This document shows positions 20,403-29,003 of a stretch of DNA of 64,000 nt, one piece after another (the first letter of the stretch is position 1; each line of letters starts with the position of its first letter). Made by a program: the position numbers and the translations under genes. The notes beneath the pieces are model-generated. The model worked only from the letters and a program-made list of their open reading frames with translations, searched no databases and was not told where the DNA came from. This DNA comes from Peribacillus frigoritolerans (GTDB taxonomy: Bacteria > Bacillota > Bacilli > Bacillales > DSM-1321): positions 3,613,949-3,677,948 of the forward strand of contig JAUPFL010000001.1 of the NCBI GenBank assembly GCA_030562215.1. Direction: 5' to 3'.

Positions 20403-21655
20403 TTATGATTGAATTTCCAGAGGTTTTGTTTCGCCCTTCTGATTGTACAACGGCAAAATGAAAAACATTCCTATAATAAAAAAGAAAGCGGCGGTTTCAA
20501 ATATGGCGACGAGTGAAAATTGCTCTTTCAGCACGCCTGCCGCACTCATGGTCAACACCATCGATCCAGTGAATAATGGGCTTAAGATTCCATTGACCCT
20601 TCCGATGAATTCGCCCTCGGTCCTCTGCAATATCAATGTATTGATCCCGATTTGGATACAAGGAAGCATTAGCCCGTTAAAGAACTCGGCGGTAAGTGTT
20701 ATCCAAAGATTTGTTGAAAGCCCCATAACCGCCAATCCAATGGCATTCACAAGCATTCCGAAAGCTAATAATCTTTGAGGTGCCACCTTTTTGGCAAAAA
20801 TCATTACACCGGCTCCACCTATAATCATACCAAACCCATTCACCATAAATAACCATTGCAGATTTTCCTTAGGCAATTCCAGTTGTTCTGTAACAAGGAA
20901 TATCGAGAGCGGCTGAATGAAACCCAGTCCGAGTCCAGCTGCCAGAAAACATAAACCAAGCAAACTTAGTTCTTTTTTCGCAAAACGTAGCTCACACCGC
21001 TTTTCATTTCCTGCCATAACGTTGTATTTGCTGTCCCCTCATTCAGTTTGCGATCTTTCGGAAGAAAGGCGAGTGCGCCAGCTGAAAGTAGAAACGCCAG
21101 GCCAGTAATCGCAATCGAGATGTTTATCCCGAAAGATTGGAAGGCAAATGTACCGAGAATCGGACCTAAAACCATAAATACTGCGAAGACGGTCTGATAA
21201 ACGGACATCCCTGTCTGGATTTGACTTTCTGGCAAATGCATCTTAAATAGCTTCATGCCCGATGGCTGAGAAAATTGAGAAAGTATCGCCGAAATTAAAG
21301 TTGCGAAGAATACCATTTTCCAACTGCCGAAGATTAGCGAGATAAGCACAGCAAATACGGATATTGCACTTAAAATATCACACCAAACCATCGTTTTTTT
21401 CGGACTCCAGCGGTCAGCAAACGTCCCTCCAATAAATGAAAAAATAAAAATGGGTGCGAATTCTGCTACTGATATCATGGAAATGGCAAAGGCATCTCCA
21501 TTTGTCTTCTCCATGACGAATAACAAAACGGCAAAATTCCGTACCCATATCCCTATTTGTAAAAACAACCCTGATAAGATAATGGCCCGAAATACTCGAT
21601 TTTTAAAAATGTTAGGTTCCTTATTATTTAATGTTTCAGATGTGTTATTCGTCAA
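20403..21655 (-). CDS. MFS exporter (drug/macrolide-efflux-like), frameshifted
   Basis: About 417 residues with twelve hydrophobic segments. The FADRWSPKKTMVWCDILSAI loop is the conserved loop 2-3 of the MefA/EnrY-type proton-driven exporters. The start is TTG 21655, 8 nt after a perfect AGGAGG. An A is missing near 21007 (RKKELSLLGLC restored), joining the N- and C-terminal halves. The gene has a predicted promoter at 21878-21906 and a leader of more than 200 nt with strong secondary structure, including a hairpin that buries the Shine-Dalgarno, as in ribosome-attenuated resistance genes. The substrate is unknown. Confidence 0.85.
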
Positions 21656-21663
21656 TATAAAAA

Positions 21664-21690
21664 CCTCCTGTGAATTATCTGGACAGGAGG
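21664..21690 (-). promoter_or_regulatory. Shine-Dalgarno-sequestering hairpin of the MFS gene
   Basis: On the minus strand CCTCCTGT (21690-21683) pairs perfectly with ACAGGAGG (21671-21664) over an 11-nt loop. The 3' arm is the ribosome-binding site of the TTG start at 21655, and five T follow, so it could act as a translational lock or as a terminator. Confidence 0.75.
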
Positions 21691-21739
21691 CAGTACAATA
21701 CAAATTTAAAAAGGCAAAATATCCCTAATCGAAGGAACA

Positions 21740-21843
21740 CAATGATCTTTGTTTGTATTTTAATGTACAGACTAATCCTATCCAGAAAAAAATTCGTTAT
21801 AAGCACGCATTTTTTCTTGAAAAATAGGATTAAATGATCATTG
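21740..21843 (-). promoter_or_regulatory. Nested hairpins in the MFS gene leader
   Basis: Three nested inverted repeats: CAATGATC/GATCATTG (21740-21747 with 21836-21843), TAATCCTAT/ATAGGATTA (21773-21781 with 21824-21832) and an inner AGAAAAAAAT/ATTTTTTCT (21784-21793 with 21809-21817). On the minus strand they fold a long leader hairpin. A nine-codon frame MRAYNEFFSG runs through its loop. Confidence 0.65.
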
Positions 21844-21877
21844 TTTAAAGGTCACCCTTCCATTTTTTGTTATTTCC

Positions 21878-21906
21878 ATAATAATTTATTTAATCTGATA
21901 AATCAA
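21878..21906 (-). promoter_or_regulatory. Predicted promoter of the MFS gene
   Basis: Minus-strand -35 TTGATT (21901-21906), 17-bp spacer, -10 TATTAT (21878-21883). It predicts a start near 21871 and a leader of about 215 nt. Confidence 0.6.
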
Positions 21907-21964
21907 GGGGGAAATTAATAAAATAAAACTATTTTTCGGGATGAGTTTGTTCTATTTTCTTATA

Positions 21965-21995
21965 TAAAAAGGACTTCCTTTAAAAGAAAGCCCTT
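21965..21995 (-). terminator. Terminator after the mscS-like gene
   Basis: On the minus strand AAGGGCTTTC pairs with GGAAGTCCTT (ten pairs, two G-U) and runs into five T. It lies 87 bp after the 22082 stop. Confidence 0.75.
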
Positions 21996-22081
21996 AAATA
22001 TCCTTAAGCTCCAATGGACTGTCGCTGAATATAGCTTCTGCCCTTTGTTACCGATTATCCCAAGCAAATGTAATCTTCTTT

Positions 22082-22963
22082 TCAGTTCTCAAATAAACGT
22101 TCTTGATTAGGATTTCCCTGTACAAGCAAATGGGAAGAGGGCATTAGAATTTTATGCTCATGTAAAGCAGTCATCATTTCAAACCTTACGCTTCTCGATG
22201 TTTCAAAGTAATCATCAGGTTTCACAAGTCCCACTATGCATAGTTCATATCCAACATATTTTAGATTCGGATTTAAATCCGTAATGCCTATGTATCTAAA
22301 ATCCTCTTCAGGTGTACCATCTTCTAGCCGTAGAAGGCTTTCACCATACTTTTCATTACAGATAATACATATATCCTCCAACAGCCGTTTTACCTTTTCA
22401 GGGTTTTCTTGGTAACTTACTGTAATGCGTTCAATGATTCGCATCCTCCCTTTATTAAAATTTTGAATCGTCCTGATTTCACTGTGTGGGATGGTCAGCA
22501 ATTTTCCTGACCATTCCCTGATCTGCATGAACCGGATTCCAATTTCCTCAATCGTCCCGGAACTTGTACCATTAAAGGTCACAAAATTCCCAACCCGGAA
22601 TTCGTTATCTGACAGCCTTACAAATCCTAATAAGATATCCTTAAGCATTTGCTGAGCCGCAAATCCGATCACGACGCCTAAAATACCAGCTCCAGCTAAT
22701 ATTCCTTTTAGGTCGATAAACTGTCCGATCAAATATATAAGGAAAAGCCCGGAAATACCGTACCTAAGAGAAGAACGAGTAACCCCCTGTATTGTTTTTT
22801 CGACTTCTTCGTCAAAAAAATTGGATCGTTTAAAGAACCATTCAACCAGTTTATTCAAAATGTAATAAACCGCCAATAGCAGTAAAGCCAATATGAAAAG
22901 CCTCAATACTAAAAATTCTTCCAAATAATCCATAGCCCGTTCTGTAAATTCCAAGACATTCAT
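22082..22963 (-). CDS. MscS-family mechanosensitive channel
   Basis: The 293-residue protein has two to three N-terminal membrane helices, the pore helix (GILAGAGILGVVIGFAAQQMLKDILLG) and the beta domain (FRVGNFVTFNGTSSGTIEEIGIRFMQIREWSG, LLTIPHSEI), which is the MscS core. Such channels release solutes on hypo-osmotic shock. The frame is intact. ATG 22963 follows AGGTGGGAAC. It lies 23 bp after a Spo0M-like gene, with which it is probably cotranscribed behind the riboswitch at 23521-23614. Confidence 0.92.
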   Translation of the reverse strand: MNVLEFTERAMDYLEEFLVLRLFILALLLLAVYYILNKLVEWFFKRSNFFDEEVEKTIQGVTRSSLRYGISGLFLIYLIGQFIDLKGILAGAGILGVVIGFAAQQMLKDILLGFVRLSDNEFRVGNFVTFNGTSSGTIEEIGIRFMQIREWSGKLLTIPHSEIRTIQNFNKGRMRIIERITVSYQENPEKVKRLLEDICIICNEKYGESLLRLEDGTPEEDFRYIGITDLNPNLKYVGYELCIVGLVKPDDYFETSRSVRFEMMTALHEHKILMPSSHLLVQGNPNQERLFEN

Positions 22964-22985
22964 GTTCCCACCTCCATTTTCACGT

Positions 22986-23377
22986 TTATTCAGAATCGAT
23001 TAAAATCCAGTCATCATCCTTGCCTATAATCCCTTTATCAAGGATTAATCTCGTTTTAAGACGATAGGAAACCCCTCGCTTATATGGCTCCTTCAATATA
23101 GGCAGACAAAAGTTGAAAGGAATTTCATTGATTTCCCTGAATTTATTTCCCTTGAAGACAAAATGGTGCTCGTTTTAAGGATCTCTTCCATTCCCGTAGA
23201 ATGAGTATCCATGATCAAATTACATTCAATCCTCCTTATTCTTTGCGCAAGAGTACCACCCTTAATCAAAAAATATCCGTTTATGCATTCACCAGATTTA
23301 TACGTATTTTTCGGAAGGATTAAATCTATTTGTGCAGAACCTATCCCTAAAAGTAACAAAGATTTTCTAAGTATCAA
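22986..23377 (-). CDS. Short Spo0M-like arrestin-fold protein, frameshifted
   Basis: The protein resembles the N-terminal arrestin-like half of Spo0M (LLGIGSAQIDLILPKNTYKS, GGTLAQRIRRIECNLIMDT). The corrected length is about 130 residues, half that of Spo0M, ending GIIGKDDDWILIDSE. Spo0M modulates sporulation and binds cytoskeletal or membrane partners; the role of the short form is unknown. Start: TTG 23377 after GGAGTG; an ATG at 23434 with AAGGAA would add 19 residues. An A is missing near 23180 (ILKNEHHFVF restored). It is the first gene after a yybP-ykoY riboswitch and lies next to mscS. Confidence 0.78.
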
Positions 23378-23462
23378 AGAATACACTCCATTTATTTTTA
23401 TTTGTTTTTCTATTAAAACCACATGTTTATACATTTCCTTAGGGCTGCATAATCCGGACTAC

Positions 23463-23493
23463 AAAAAAACCTTTACCATTTTGGTAAAGGTTT
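23463..23493 (-). terminator. Riboswitch expression-platform terminator
   Basis: AAACCTTTACC / GGTAAAGGTTT stem (23467-23477 with 23483-23493) followed by seven T on the minus strand. Its 5' arm can also pair with GGTAAAGGTCT at 23506-23516, just after the aptamer, giving an antiterminator. Confidence 0.88.
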
Positions 23494-23520
23494 ACTAAAG
23501 AAAATAGACCTTTACCAATA

Positions 23521-23614
23521 GGTAAGGTCTGGCTAACAACAATATGCTGCCAACAACACCGAGAGCAAAGAGCTCCGTAATGACGATATTGTTGTAAAAG
23601 CTACTCCCCTTTGG
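23521..23614 (-). ncRNA. yybP-ykoY (Mn2+-sensing) riboswitch aptamer
   Basis: Minus strand. It has the two hallmark loops of the yybP-ykoY class, CAAAGGGGAGTAGC (23613-23600) and TTAGCCAGACCTTACC (23536-23521), the CGTCATTACGG segment, and a ten-bp P2-type helix ACAACAATAT/ATATTGTTGT. This class binds Mn2+ with Ca2+/Mg2+ and normally switches on manganese exporters (MntP, TerC/YkoY) when Mn2+ is high. An intrinsic terminator with alternative pairing follows, so it is transcriptional. The genes downstream are a Spo0M-like gene and mscS, not a known Mn exporter. A reading frame without a start codon crosses it and is not a gene. Confidence 0.9.
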
Positions 23615-23638
23615 AGAATGTATTCAAGTATATAATTT

Positions 23639-23668
23639 ATAATACGGTAGAATTAGAAAGTTTGTCAA
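23639..23668 (-). promoter_or_regulatory. Promoter of the riboswitch transcript
   Basis: Minus-strand -35 TTGACA (23663-23668), 18-bp spacer, -10 TATTAT (23639-23644). The predicted start is about 18 nt before the aptamer. Confidence 0.82.
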
Positions 23669-23961
23669 ACCTTTATATTTTATTATTTTCGGGCTCTGCC
23701 CGGGAAAATCGAGTTCTTTGTACATATCTGGATATTAAAGAAAATATAATGAATTAACTTGTCCGGTTATTGAAAGAATGAACTGCTAGGTTTTAAAAAG
23801 GCCAGTTGGTGGAATAGGAAGGATGTAACAGCTCCTTCTATTTAACAATCGCCGAACGCTCCTTTCAAAAATAATAAAGTGAACAAACTATGAATATTTA
23901 ATAAAACCTAAAATTATATTTAAAAATTAACAAGTTTTCTCTTTTACTTATGCTGAACATG

Positions 23962-23990
23962 TTGTAATATAAATGTAACAATCGTAATAT
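23962..23990 (+). promoter_or_regulatory. iseA promoter overlapped by a WalR box
   Basis: -35 TTGTAA (23962-23967), 17-bp spacer, -10 TAATAT (23985-23990). The direct repeat TGTAAT-N5-TGTAAC at 23963-23979 matches the WalR consensus TGTWAH-N5-TGTWAH exactly and covers the -35 and spacer, as expected for WalR repression. Confidence 0.8.
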
Positions 23991-24042
23991 TAATTAAATT
24001 TTCGTTACATAAGTATCCTATTAGGGATTGGAGAGATAAGAT

Positions 24043-24576
24043 ATGAAAAAATTTTTAGGTATGCTATTATCCATTATCATTTTATTTTTCACATTAAGTG
24101 GTCAGGTTACCGCAAAAACGACATCACAGAATTTGTCTGACGCAAATGCATTAAAGATAGCCGATAATGCCAGTAAACATTTTTGGAATGCTTTACATGG
24201 GTACAAAACCCATTCATGTTCACAAAAAACTTTTAATTATAAAGGGACAGAGTATTCATACCTTTGCCAAGAGTTTAATACAAAAGATAAATTGACTACC
24301 TACTTAGCAGAGACATTTACTAATAATGCAGTTGAAAAAGGGCTGACTAAATATAATTACATTACCCATAAAGGGAAATTAGCCCGTCCAGTCGGAGACG
24401 GCTATAGCATGTTAGAGTGGAAAAAAGCAAAAATTAAATTGGTCTATCAAAAACTGAACGTTAGGTCATACAATTTAACTGTACCTACAGTCGATGGTGA
24501 GTCAGTAAAAAGAACGGTCACCTTTTATAAGGCCGGATCTACTTGGAAAGTCAATCAGTTCGATGCAGTTCAATAA
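24043..24576 (+). CDS. iseA: Secreted DL-endopeptidase inhibitor IseA-like
   Basis: The 177-residue protein has a signal peptide cleaved after about residue 24 (SGQVTA-KTT). The mature part matches the IseA (YoeB) family: repeated ALKIADNASKHFWNAL, then YNYITHKGKLARPVGDGYSML and a C-terminal RTVTFYKAGSTWKVNQFDAV. IseA binds and blocks NlpC/P60 DL-endopeptidases such as LytE and CwlO at the cell wall. RBS GGAGAG; a WalR box lies upstream, as for iseA of B. subtilis, and a strong terminator follows. A candidate target of the NlpC/P60 class is encoded at 53998-54439. Confidence 0.8.
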   Translation: MKKFLGMLLSIIILFFTLSGQVTAKTTSQNLSDANALKIADNASKHFWNALHGYKTHSCSQKTFNYKGTEYSYLCQEFNTKDKLTTYLAETFTNNAVEKGLTKYNYITHKGKLARPVGDGYSMLEWKKAKIKLVYQKLNVRSYNLTVPTVDGESVKRTVTFYKAGSTWKVNQFDAVQ

Positions 24577-24594
24577 AACATTGGTTTAAATGTA

Positions 24595-24651
24595 ACGCCT
24601 CATATGCTGTATAGTTAGTTAAAAACTATATGACATATGAGGTGTTTTTTT
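24595..24651 (+). terminator. Terminator of iseA
   Basis: Long stem ACGCCTCATATG / CATATGAGGTGT with an inner TATAGTT/AACTATA, followed by seven T on the plus strand. Confidence 0.9.
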
Positions 24652-24694
24652 GCTTTCAGACTTGTATCAGCTCACCTTTCACAAAACATTCAAA

Positions 24695-24719
24695 CAAAAA
24701 ACACAGCTAGGATGCTGTG
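24695..24719 (-). terminator. Terminator of the padR-HAAS transcript
   Basis: CACAGC (24702-24707) pairs with GCTGTG (24714-24719); six T follow on the minus strand. The unbroken reading frame would run through it, but a corrected frame stops at 24722. Confidence 0.78.
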
Positions 24720-24721
24720 CC

Positions 24722-25702
24722 TTAACGGATTTTTGCCTTGCGGAAACCTTGATAGGAATCGTAGGCGGCAAAAAAATGGAGATGAGTATAAGACCCCAGT
24801 AAATCGAGTCTTTCCATTCATCGATTGAGAAAAGTGTGTATGCAAGGAATTCCTGGTTCAATAAATCAGGATTACTGATGATGATGATGAAAGTCAGAGT
24901 GCTCAACAGCTGGTATATTGCATGAAATAAAGCTAATTTCAGGGTCCATCGTCTTAAAAATAATTTATATATCGCTATGAACACCCCAATGATAACGACG
25001 CAAGATACCAGCAGCCAATAGGAATTCAATACATCTTGATTAAAAGAAGGTGTCACGAAAATGAGACTGCCATTTCTTTTTCATAGACGCCTAAGAGGTT
25101 TGCTGCATTGAAATATAGGGCTGCGAATACGGAAAGGCCTAACAAACTTGCAAAAACCTCAATCATAGGAACCGCTTTTTTCTTTGAAATGTTCGGAATA
25201 TCTTTTAAGTTTTCCGGTGTCCATGGTTTCAAGTCTTTTGTTAAAGGCGACTGGTCTTTTGAAGTATCCAACCGTTCTACAATGGCAAAAGAAAGCGTTA
25301 ACCAGAAAAACACTTGGATACCTGTACTGATGATGCCTGAAATTCCTTTCCCGATTATTTTTAAAATTGCTTCCATAACCGTATTCCCCGTATCCCGAAA
25401 CGGATTATCCCCTACTAATGCGATCAGTGAAATGACTGCAGCGATTGGTAAAATCATTTTCAACAGACTGATATACACATCATAATAACGAGGCCCGATC
25501 AGATGCATTGGCCGATCACGATAACCACTAGCCAGTGTAACCGGATCTCCTAATTTTAAAAGTACAGCTTTCACTTCTTGCTCCGTATGATCCTCCGGAA
25601 GCATATCTTCGATTGTAGATTGAAGCTCAAGTGCAATATCCGCCCGGTTTTTTCTGGCAGCCTTCGGGTCACTTCCTGAATATAAAGTTCAATCAGCTCC
25701 AT
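24722..25702 (-). CDS. HAAS-domain membrane protein, frameshifted
   Basis: The corrected product is about 327 residues. The N-terminus MELIELYIQEVTRRLPEKNRADIALELQSTIEDML with KLGDPVTLASGYRDRP is a HAAS sensor domain. It is followed by about six membrane segments in two blocks separated by a charged loop (KDQSPLTKDLKPW). HAAS proteins are nearly always encoded with PadR regulators and are thought to sense envelope signals for them; the mechanism is unknown. Indels: an A missing near 25652, an A missing near 25083 and a T missing near 24740. The ATG at 25702 overlaps the padR end by 14 bp. Confidence 0.8.
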
Positions 25703-26036
25703 CTTCTCCCTCTCCTTTTAATAATATATAAAGCTCTTGAGAAGTTTTTTCCCATTCCTCCTTTAACTGAGTGAAGATTTCTCCCCCATAATCACTTAAA
25801 GAATAGTACTTGCGCGGTCTACTTTCAGAAGTATCCCAGCTGCTGGTCACCAATTCTTGTTTTTCAAGGCGGCGAAGCAAAGGATATAAAGTACTTTGAT
25901 CAATGGTAATTCCAGACTTCTCTAAACGCTGGACAAGCGAGTACCCATACTGTGGAGTTTTGAGCTGACTTAGGACAGCTAACGTCAAAGTGCCTCTGCG
26001 TAGCTCAGTGGTTAATGAATTCAGTAAAGTGCTCAT
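25689..26036 (-). CDS. PadR-family transcriptional regulator
   Basis: The 115-residue PadR protein has a winged helix (LTLAVLSQLKTPQYGYSLVQRLEKSGI, STLYPLLRRLEKQELVTSSWDTSESRPRKYYSLSDYG) and a C-terminal dimerisation helix (EEWEKTSQELYILL). PadR proteins repress their own operon until a ligand or membrane signal arrives. It overlaps the HAAS gene, so they are translationally coupled. Repeated TATACTATG motifs in the promoter are candidate operators. Confidence 0.92.
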   Translation of the reverse strand: MSTLLNSLTTELRRGTLTLAVLSQLKTPQYGYSLVQRLEKSGITIDQSTLYPLLRRLEKQELVTSSWDTSESRPRKYYSLSDYGGEIFTQLKEEWEKTSQELYILLKGEGEDGAD

Positions 26037-26052
26037 CCAATCACCCCTTCTC

Positions 26053-26087
26053 TATACTATGTGACGTACACCATACCTTATACTATG
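26053..26087 (-). promoter_or_regulatory. Candidate PadR operator repeats
   Basis: Two direct copies of TATACTATG (26053-26061 and 26079-26087), 26 bp apart, lie 17-51 bp before the padR start; a related TACACTAT follows at 26093. The spacing of two and a half helix turns fits a dimer pair. Confidence 0.45.
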
Positions 26088-26150
26088 CATCATACACTAT
26101 TCTAGTTCTTACACCAACATGAAAATGAAAATATATTTTATTTAAAGCAT

Positions 26151-26177
26151 AAAAAAGAGAAGCGGTTTACGCCTCTC
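26151..26177 (-). terminator. Terminator of the glycerate operon
   Basis: On the minus strand GAGAGGCG pairs with CGCTTCTC (one G-U) and six T follow. It lies 17 bp after the gntP-like stop. Confidence 0.85.
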
Positions 26178-26193
26178 ATTTTTTCCATTATTC

Positions 26194-27540
26194 TTACACA
26201 AGAATGACCCACAATATCATCGTCGTGATAATCGTGACCACCCCTTGTATTAAGGTTGCCATCGTTTGAGCTTTATAGGCATCCGTTACTTTCATCCCGC
26301 TAAATTGGGTGACCACCCAGAAGAAGCTATCATTTACATGGCTTACAGTCATCGCACCAGCTCCAACAGCCATGACTACCAATGCAAGAGGAACAGCCCC
26401 TTCAATACCCAAAGTTGGAAGCATGGGGGCAATCAAAGATGAAGTGATGACCAGGGATGCTGTCGAAGAACCCTGGGCCGTTTTCAATCCTGCAGCAATC
26501 AGGAACGGAACCAAAAGGAACAAGGAACCGCTAAATACGCTGCCCATTTCCCAACTTTGGATGATATCTGCAATCCCCGTATTTTTAATGACGGTACCAA
26601 ATGCTCCGCCAGCCCCGGTGATCAATAAAATTGGCGCGGCATCCAATAAGGCTGTTCCTATCCAGTTTGTTAATGTTTCTTCATCATACTTAGGCAGCAA
26701 TGTCAGAGCTGAAATTACTCCGACGAGCAATGCAATGACCGGTTGGCCCAAGAATACGAAAAATGCGGCGATCCCTCCCTCTGTACCAAAGAGCGTTAAT
26801 ACAGAACTGGCTCCAATCAGCACAATCGGTAAAACGATCGGTAAAAATGATTGAAAGGCAGACGGCATCTTGCCGAATGAACGGACAATTTCATCATAAT
26901 CGTAATCCAGGTCACTTCGGTCATCTTCAACTTCTATCTTGGTCGCTACTTTCATTGACCATATATAACCAGCAAGTGCAGCTGGAATGGCCGTAATGAG
27001 ACCTATCAAAATGACCGTCCCCAAGTAACCGTCCGCTCCGATATTCCCGGCTGCGGCTATTGGCCCTGGAGTTGGAGGTACAAGTGTATGTGTCGCATAC
27101 AAACCGGTTGCAAGTGCAACTGACATGGAAGCAACCGCTACTTTAGCGCGTCTTGCCAATGCTTTTCTTAAGCTCGATAAAATAACGAAACCTGAATCGC
27201 AAAAAACGGGTATGGATACGATAAAGCCAATCATACTCATGGCAAGCTGCGGTCTTTTAGGACCGACAATCCTTAATACGACTTCGGCCATTCGTAATGC
27301 GGCCCCGGCCTTTTCCAAAATGGTTCCGATTATCGTACCGAAAACGATTACCAGTCCAATGCTCGTCATCAGTCCGCCAAAACCGCCGTTGATATTCTCA
27401 ACGATCTGATCCAGAGGCATTCCAGAAGCAAAACCCACAAATAAAGTTCCTAATAGAAGCGATAAGAACGGATGAAGCTTGAATTTAGTTGTCGCAAAAA
27501 CAATTAAGAACACGCCGATGGCCAAAACAATAAATAACAT
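26194..27540 (-). CDS. GntP-family gluconate/glycerate permease
   Basis: The 448-residue protein has about twelve to fourteen hydrophobic segments with GntP signatures (GGFGGLMTSIGLVIVFGTIIGTILEKAG, HTLVPPTPGPIAAAGNIG, LKTAQGSSTASLVITSSL, SHVNDSFFWVVTQFSGM). The family imports gluconate and related acids by proton symport. It lies 4 bp after a glycerate kinase gene and is opposite a CdaR-type regulator gene, so glycerate (or a related sugar acid) is the likely substrate. The frame is intact. Confidence 0.9.
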   Translation of the reverse strand: MLFIVLAIGVFLIVFATTKFKLHPFLSLLLGTLFVGFASGMPLDQIVENINGGFGGLMTSIGLVIVFGTIIGTILEKAGAALRMAEVVLRIVGPKRPQLAMSMIGFIVSIPVFCDSGFVILSSLRKALARRAKVAVASMSVALATGLYATHTLVPPTPGPIAAAGNIGADGYLGTVILIGLITAIPAALAGYIWSMKVATKIEVEDDRSDLDYDYDEIVRSFGKMPSAFQSFLPIVLPIVLIGASSVLTLFGTEGGIAAFFVFLGQPVIALLVGVISALTLLPKYDEETLTNWIGTALLDAAPILLITGAGGAFGTVIKNTGIADIIQSWEMGSVFSGSLFLLVPFLIAAGLKTAQGSSTASLVITSSLIAPMLPTLGIEGAVPLALVVMAVGAGAMTVSHVNDSFFWVVTQFSGMKVTDAYKAQTMATLIQGVVTIITTMILWVILV

Positions 27541-27544
27541 AAGA

Positions 27545-28690
27545 TTACCCCCTATTCTTGATTGCTGCCAAAAAAGTCCGCATTACTTGTTCGGCTGAAA
27601 CTTCCAACAATTCAGCTCCTCTTTCCATAGCTTCCTTTAAAGGCATAGGAGCGTTCACCAAACTATGAACACTAGTTATTCCGTGTTCATATAAAACTTC
27701 AATACCTGTTCCGATCGACCCAGTCAAAACAAATACCGGAATACCATGCTTTTTGGCTTCTTGTGCAACTCCCATTGGTGTTTTGCCTGAAGCAGTCTGG
27801 CAATCGATTTGTCCCTCACCGGTAAAGACACAATCGGCATCGGACAGTTTTTCACCCAGTTTCGTATACTCCATGACAATATCGATGCCCCTTTTTGTAT
27901 CTGCACGGAAAAAGGCTTGAAATGCACCTCCAATTCCTCCTGCAGCACCAGCACCTGCTTTATCATGCAAGTGTATGCCAGTTTTTATTTCCACCAAATC
28001 AGCCCATGATGATAAAGCTTTATCAAGCATTTCAACCATGTCTGGAGTCGCCCCTTTTTGAGGTCCGAATACACTTGATGCCCCATCTGGGCCGACTAAC
28101 GGATTTTGGACATCCGAGGCAATTAAAAATTCGGATTCTGCTATTCTCGAATCAAAATCCTCCGTATTAATGTCTGATATCCGCAATAATTCGGCACCTC
28201 CGTATCCCAGAGGTTTACCTTCTTCATCAAACACCTTCATTCCCAAAGCCTGGAGCATACCGACACCGCCATCGTTGGTAGCGCTTCCACCAATCGCTAA
28301 AATGAACTTTCGACAGCCATCATTCAATGCTTTTTGAATAAGCTCCCCTGTCCCGTATGTAGTAGTGATCAATGGGTTCAACTCAGCTGGATCGACTAGG
28401 CATAGACCGGATGCGCTAGCCATTTCAATTACACATGTTTCTTGATCGCCCAAGATTGCATATGCTGCCTGAACATCTTCAAGTAAAGGTCCTTTAACAG
28501 TCACATCAACTTTTCGACCATTTGTTGCTGTAACAAGGCTATCCATCGTGCCTTCCCCGCCATCCGCCACTGGAACCAATTCTGTCTTCGCATCCGGCAA
28601 TGCATTCCTGACTCCTCGCTCGATTGCTTTTGAAGCATCTGTTGCAGATAGACTTCCTTTATAGGAATCTGGTGCAATAACAATTTTCAT
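27545..28690 (-). CDS. Glycerate kinase (GlxK/GarK type)
   Basis: The 381-residue protein has the family motifs IAPDSYKGSLSATDASKAIERG, VADGGEGTMDSL, ETCVIEMASASGL, TTYGTGELI, ILAIGGSATNDGGVGMLQALG and GAGAAGGIGGAFQAF. The enzyme phosphorylates D-glycerate to 2-phosphoglycerate and feeds it into glycolysis. It forms a two-gene operon with the GntP-like permease; the divergent cdaR-like gene probably controls both. Length is standard and the frame is intact. Confidence 0.93.
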   Translation of the reverse strand: MKIVIAPDSYKGSLSATDASKAIERGVRNALPDAKTELVPVADGGEGTMDSLVTATNGRKVDVTVKGPLLEDVQAAYAILGDQETCVIEMASASGLCLVDPAELNPLITTTYGTGELIQKALNDGCRKFILAIGGSATNDGGVGMLQALGMKVFDEEGKPLGYGGAELLRISDINTEDFDSRIAESEFLIASDVQNPLVGPDGASSVFGPQKGATPDMVEMLDKALSSWADLVEIKTGIHLHDKAGAGAAGGIGGAFQAFFRADTKRGIDIVMEYTKLGEKLSDADCVFTGEGQIDCQTASGKTPMGVAQEAKKHGIPVFVLTGSIGTGIEVLYEHGITSVHSLVNAPMPLKEAMERGAELLEVSAEQVMRTFLAAIKNRG

Positions 28691-28756
28691 GCTCAGTTCC
28701 CCTTTGAATATATTTTTATATTAATTTAATTATAATCTTCAGAAATATTTTAATCA

Positions 28757-28773
28757 TCGTTCATTCTAAACGA
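28757..28773. promoter_or_regulatory. Candidate CdaR operator
   Basis: Inverted repeat TCGTT-N7-AACGA in the divergent region between the glycerate kinase and the cdaR-like gene. Only the symmetry and the position support it. Confidence 0.35.
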
Positions 28774-29003
28774 AAATTAGTATGACATATTTGATTTTTT
28801 TAGCTATACTATATAGAAAAAATGATCTTCTGGAAATTTTTATGTTTTTTCCATTTTCCTAAACTGCAAGATAGCTAAAGGCTTAAACTATCGACAATCC
28901 CCCTTTACATGAAAAATCATAGCTTGTTTGCATGAAATATGATGACCATTCTGTTAGCACAAACTGGATAACCAAATAAAAAAACTCTAGAAGGATGACT
29001 TGA

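Noticed and set aside
23495..23581. Hydrophobic reading frame TELFALGVVGSILLLARPYL with an SD-like AAAGGGGAG upstream and a terminator downstream, at first taken as a small membrane peptide
   Set aside because: It has no start codon, and the sequence is explained by the yybP-ykoY aptamer (AAGGGGAG is its L1 loop) and its expression platform.
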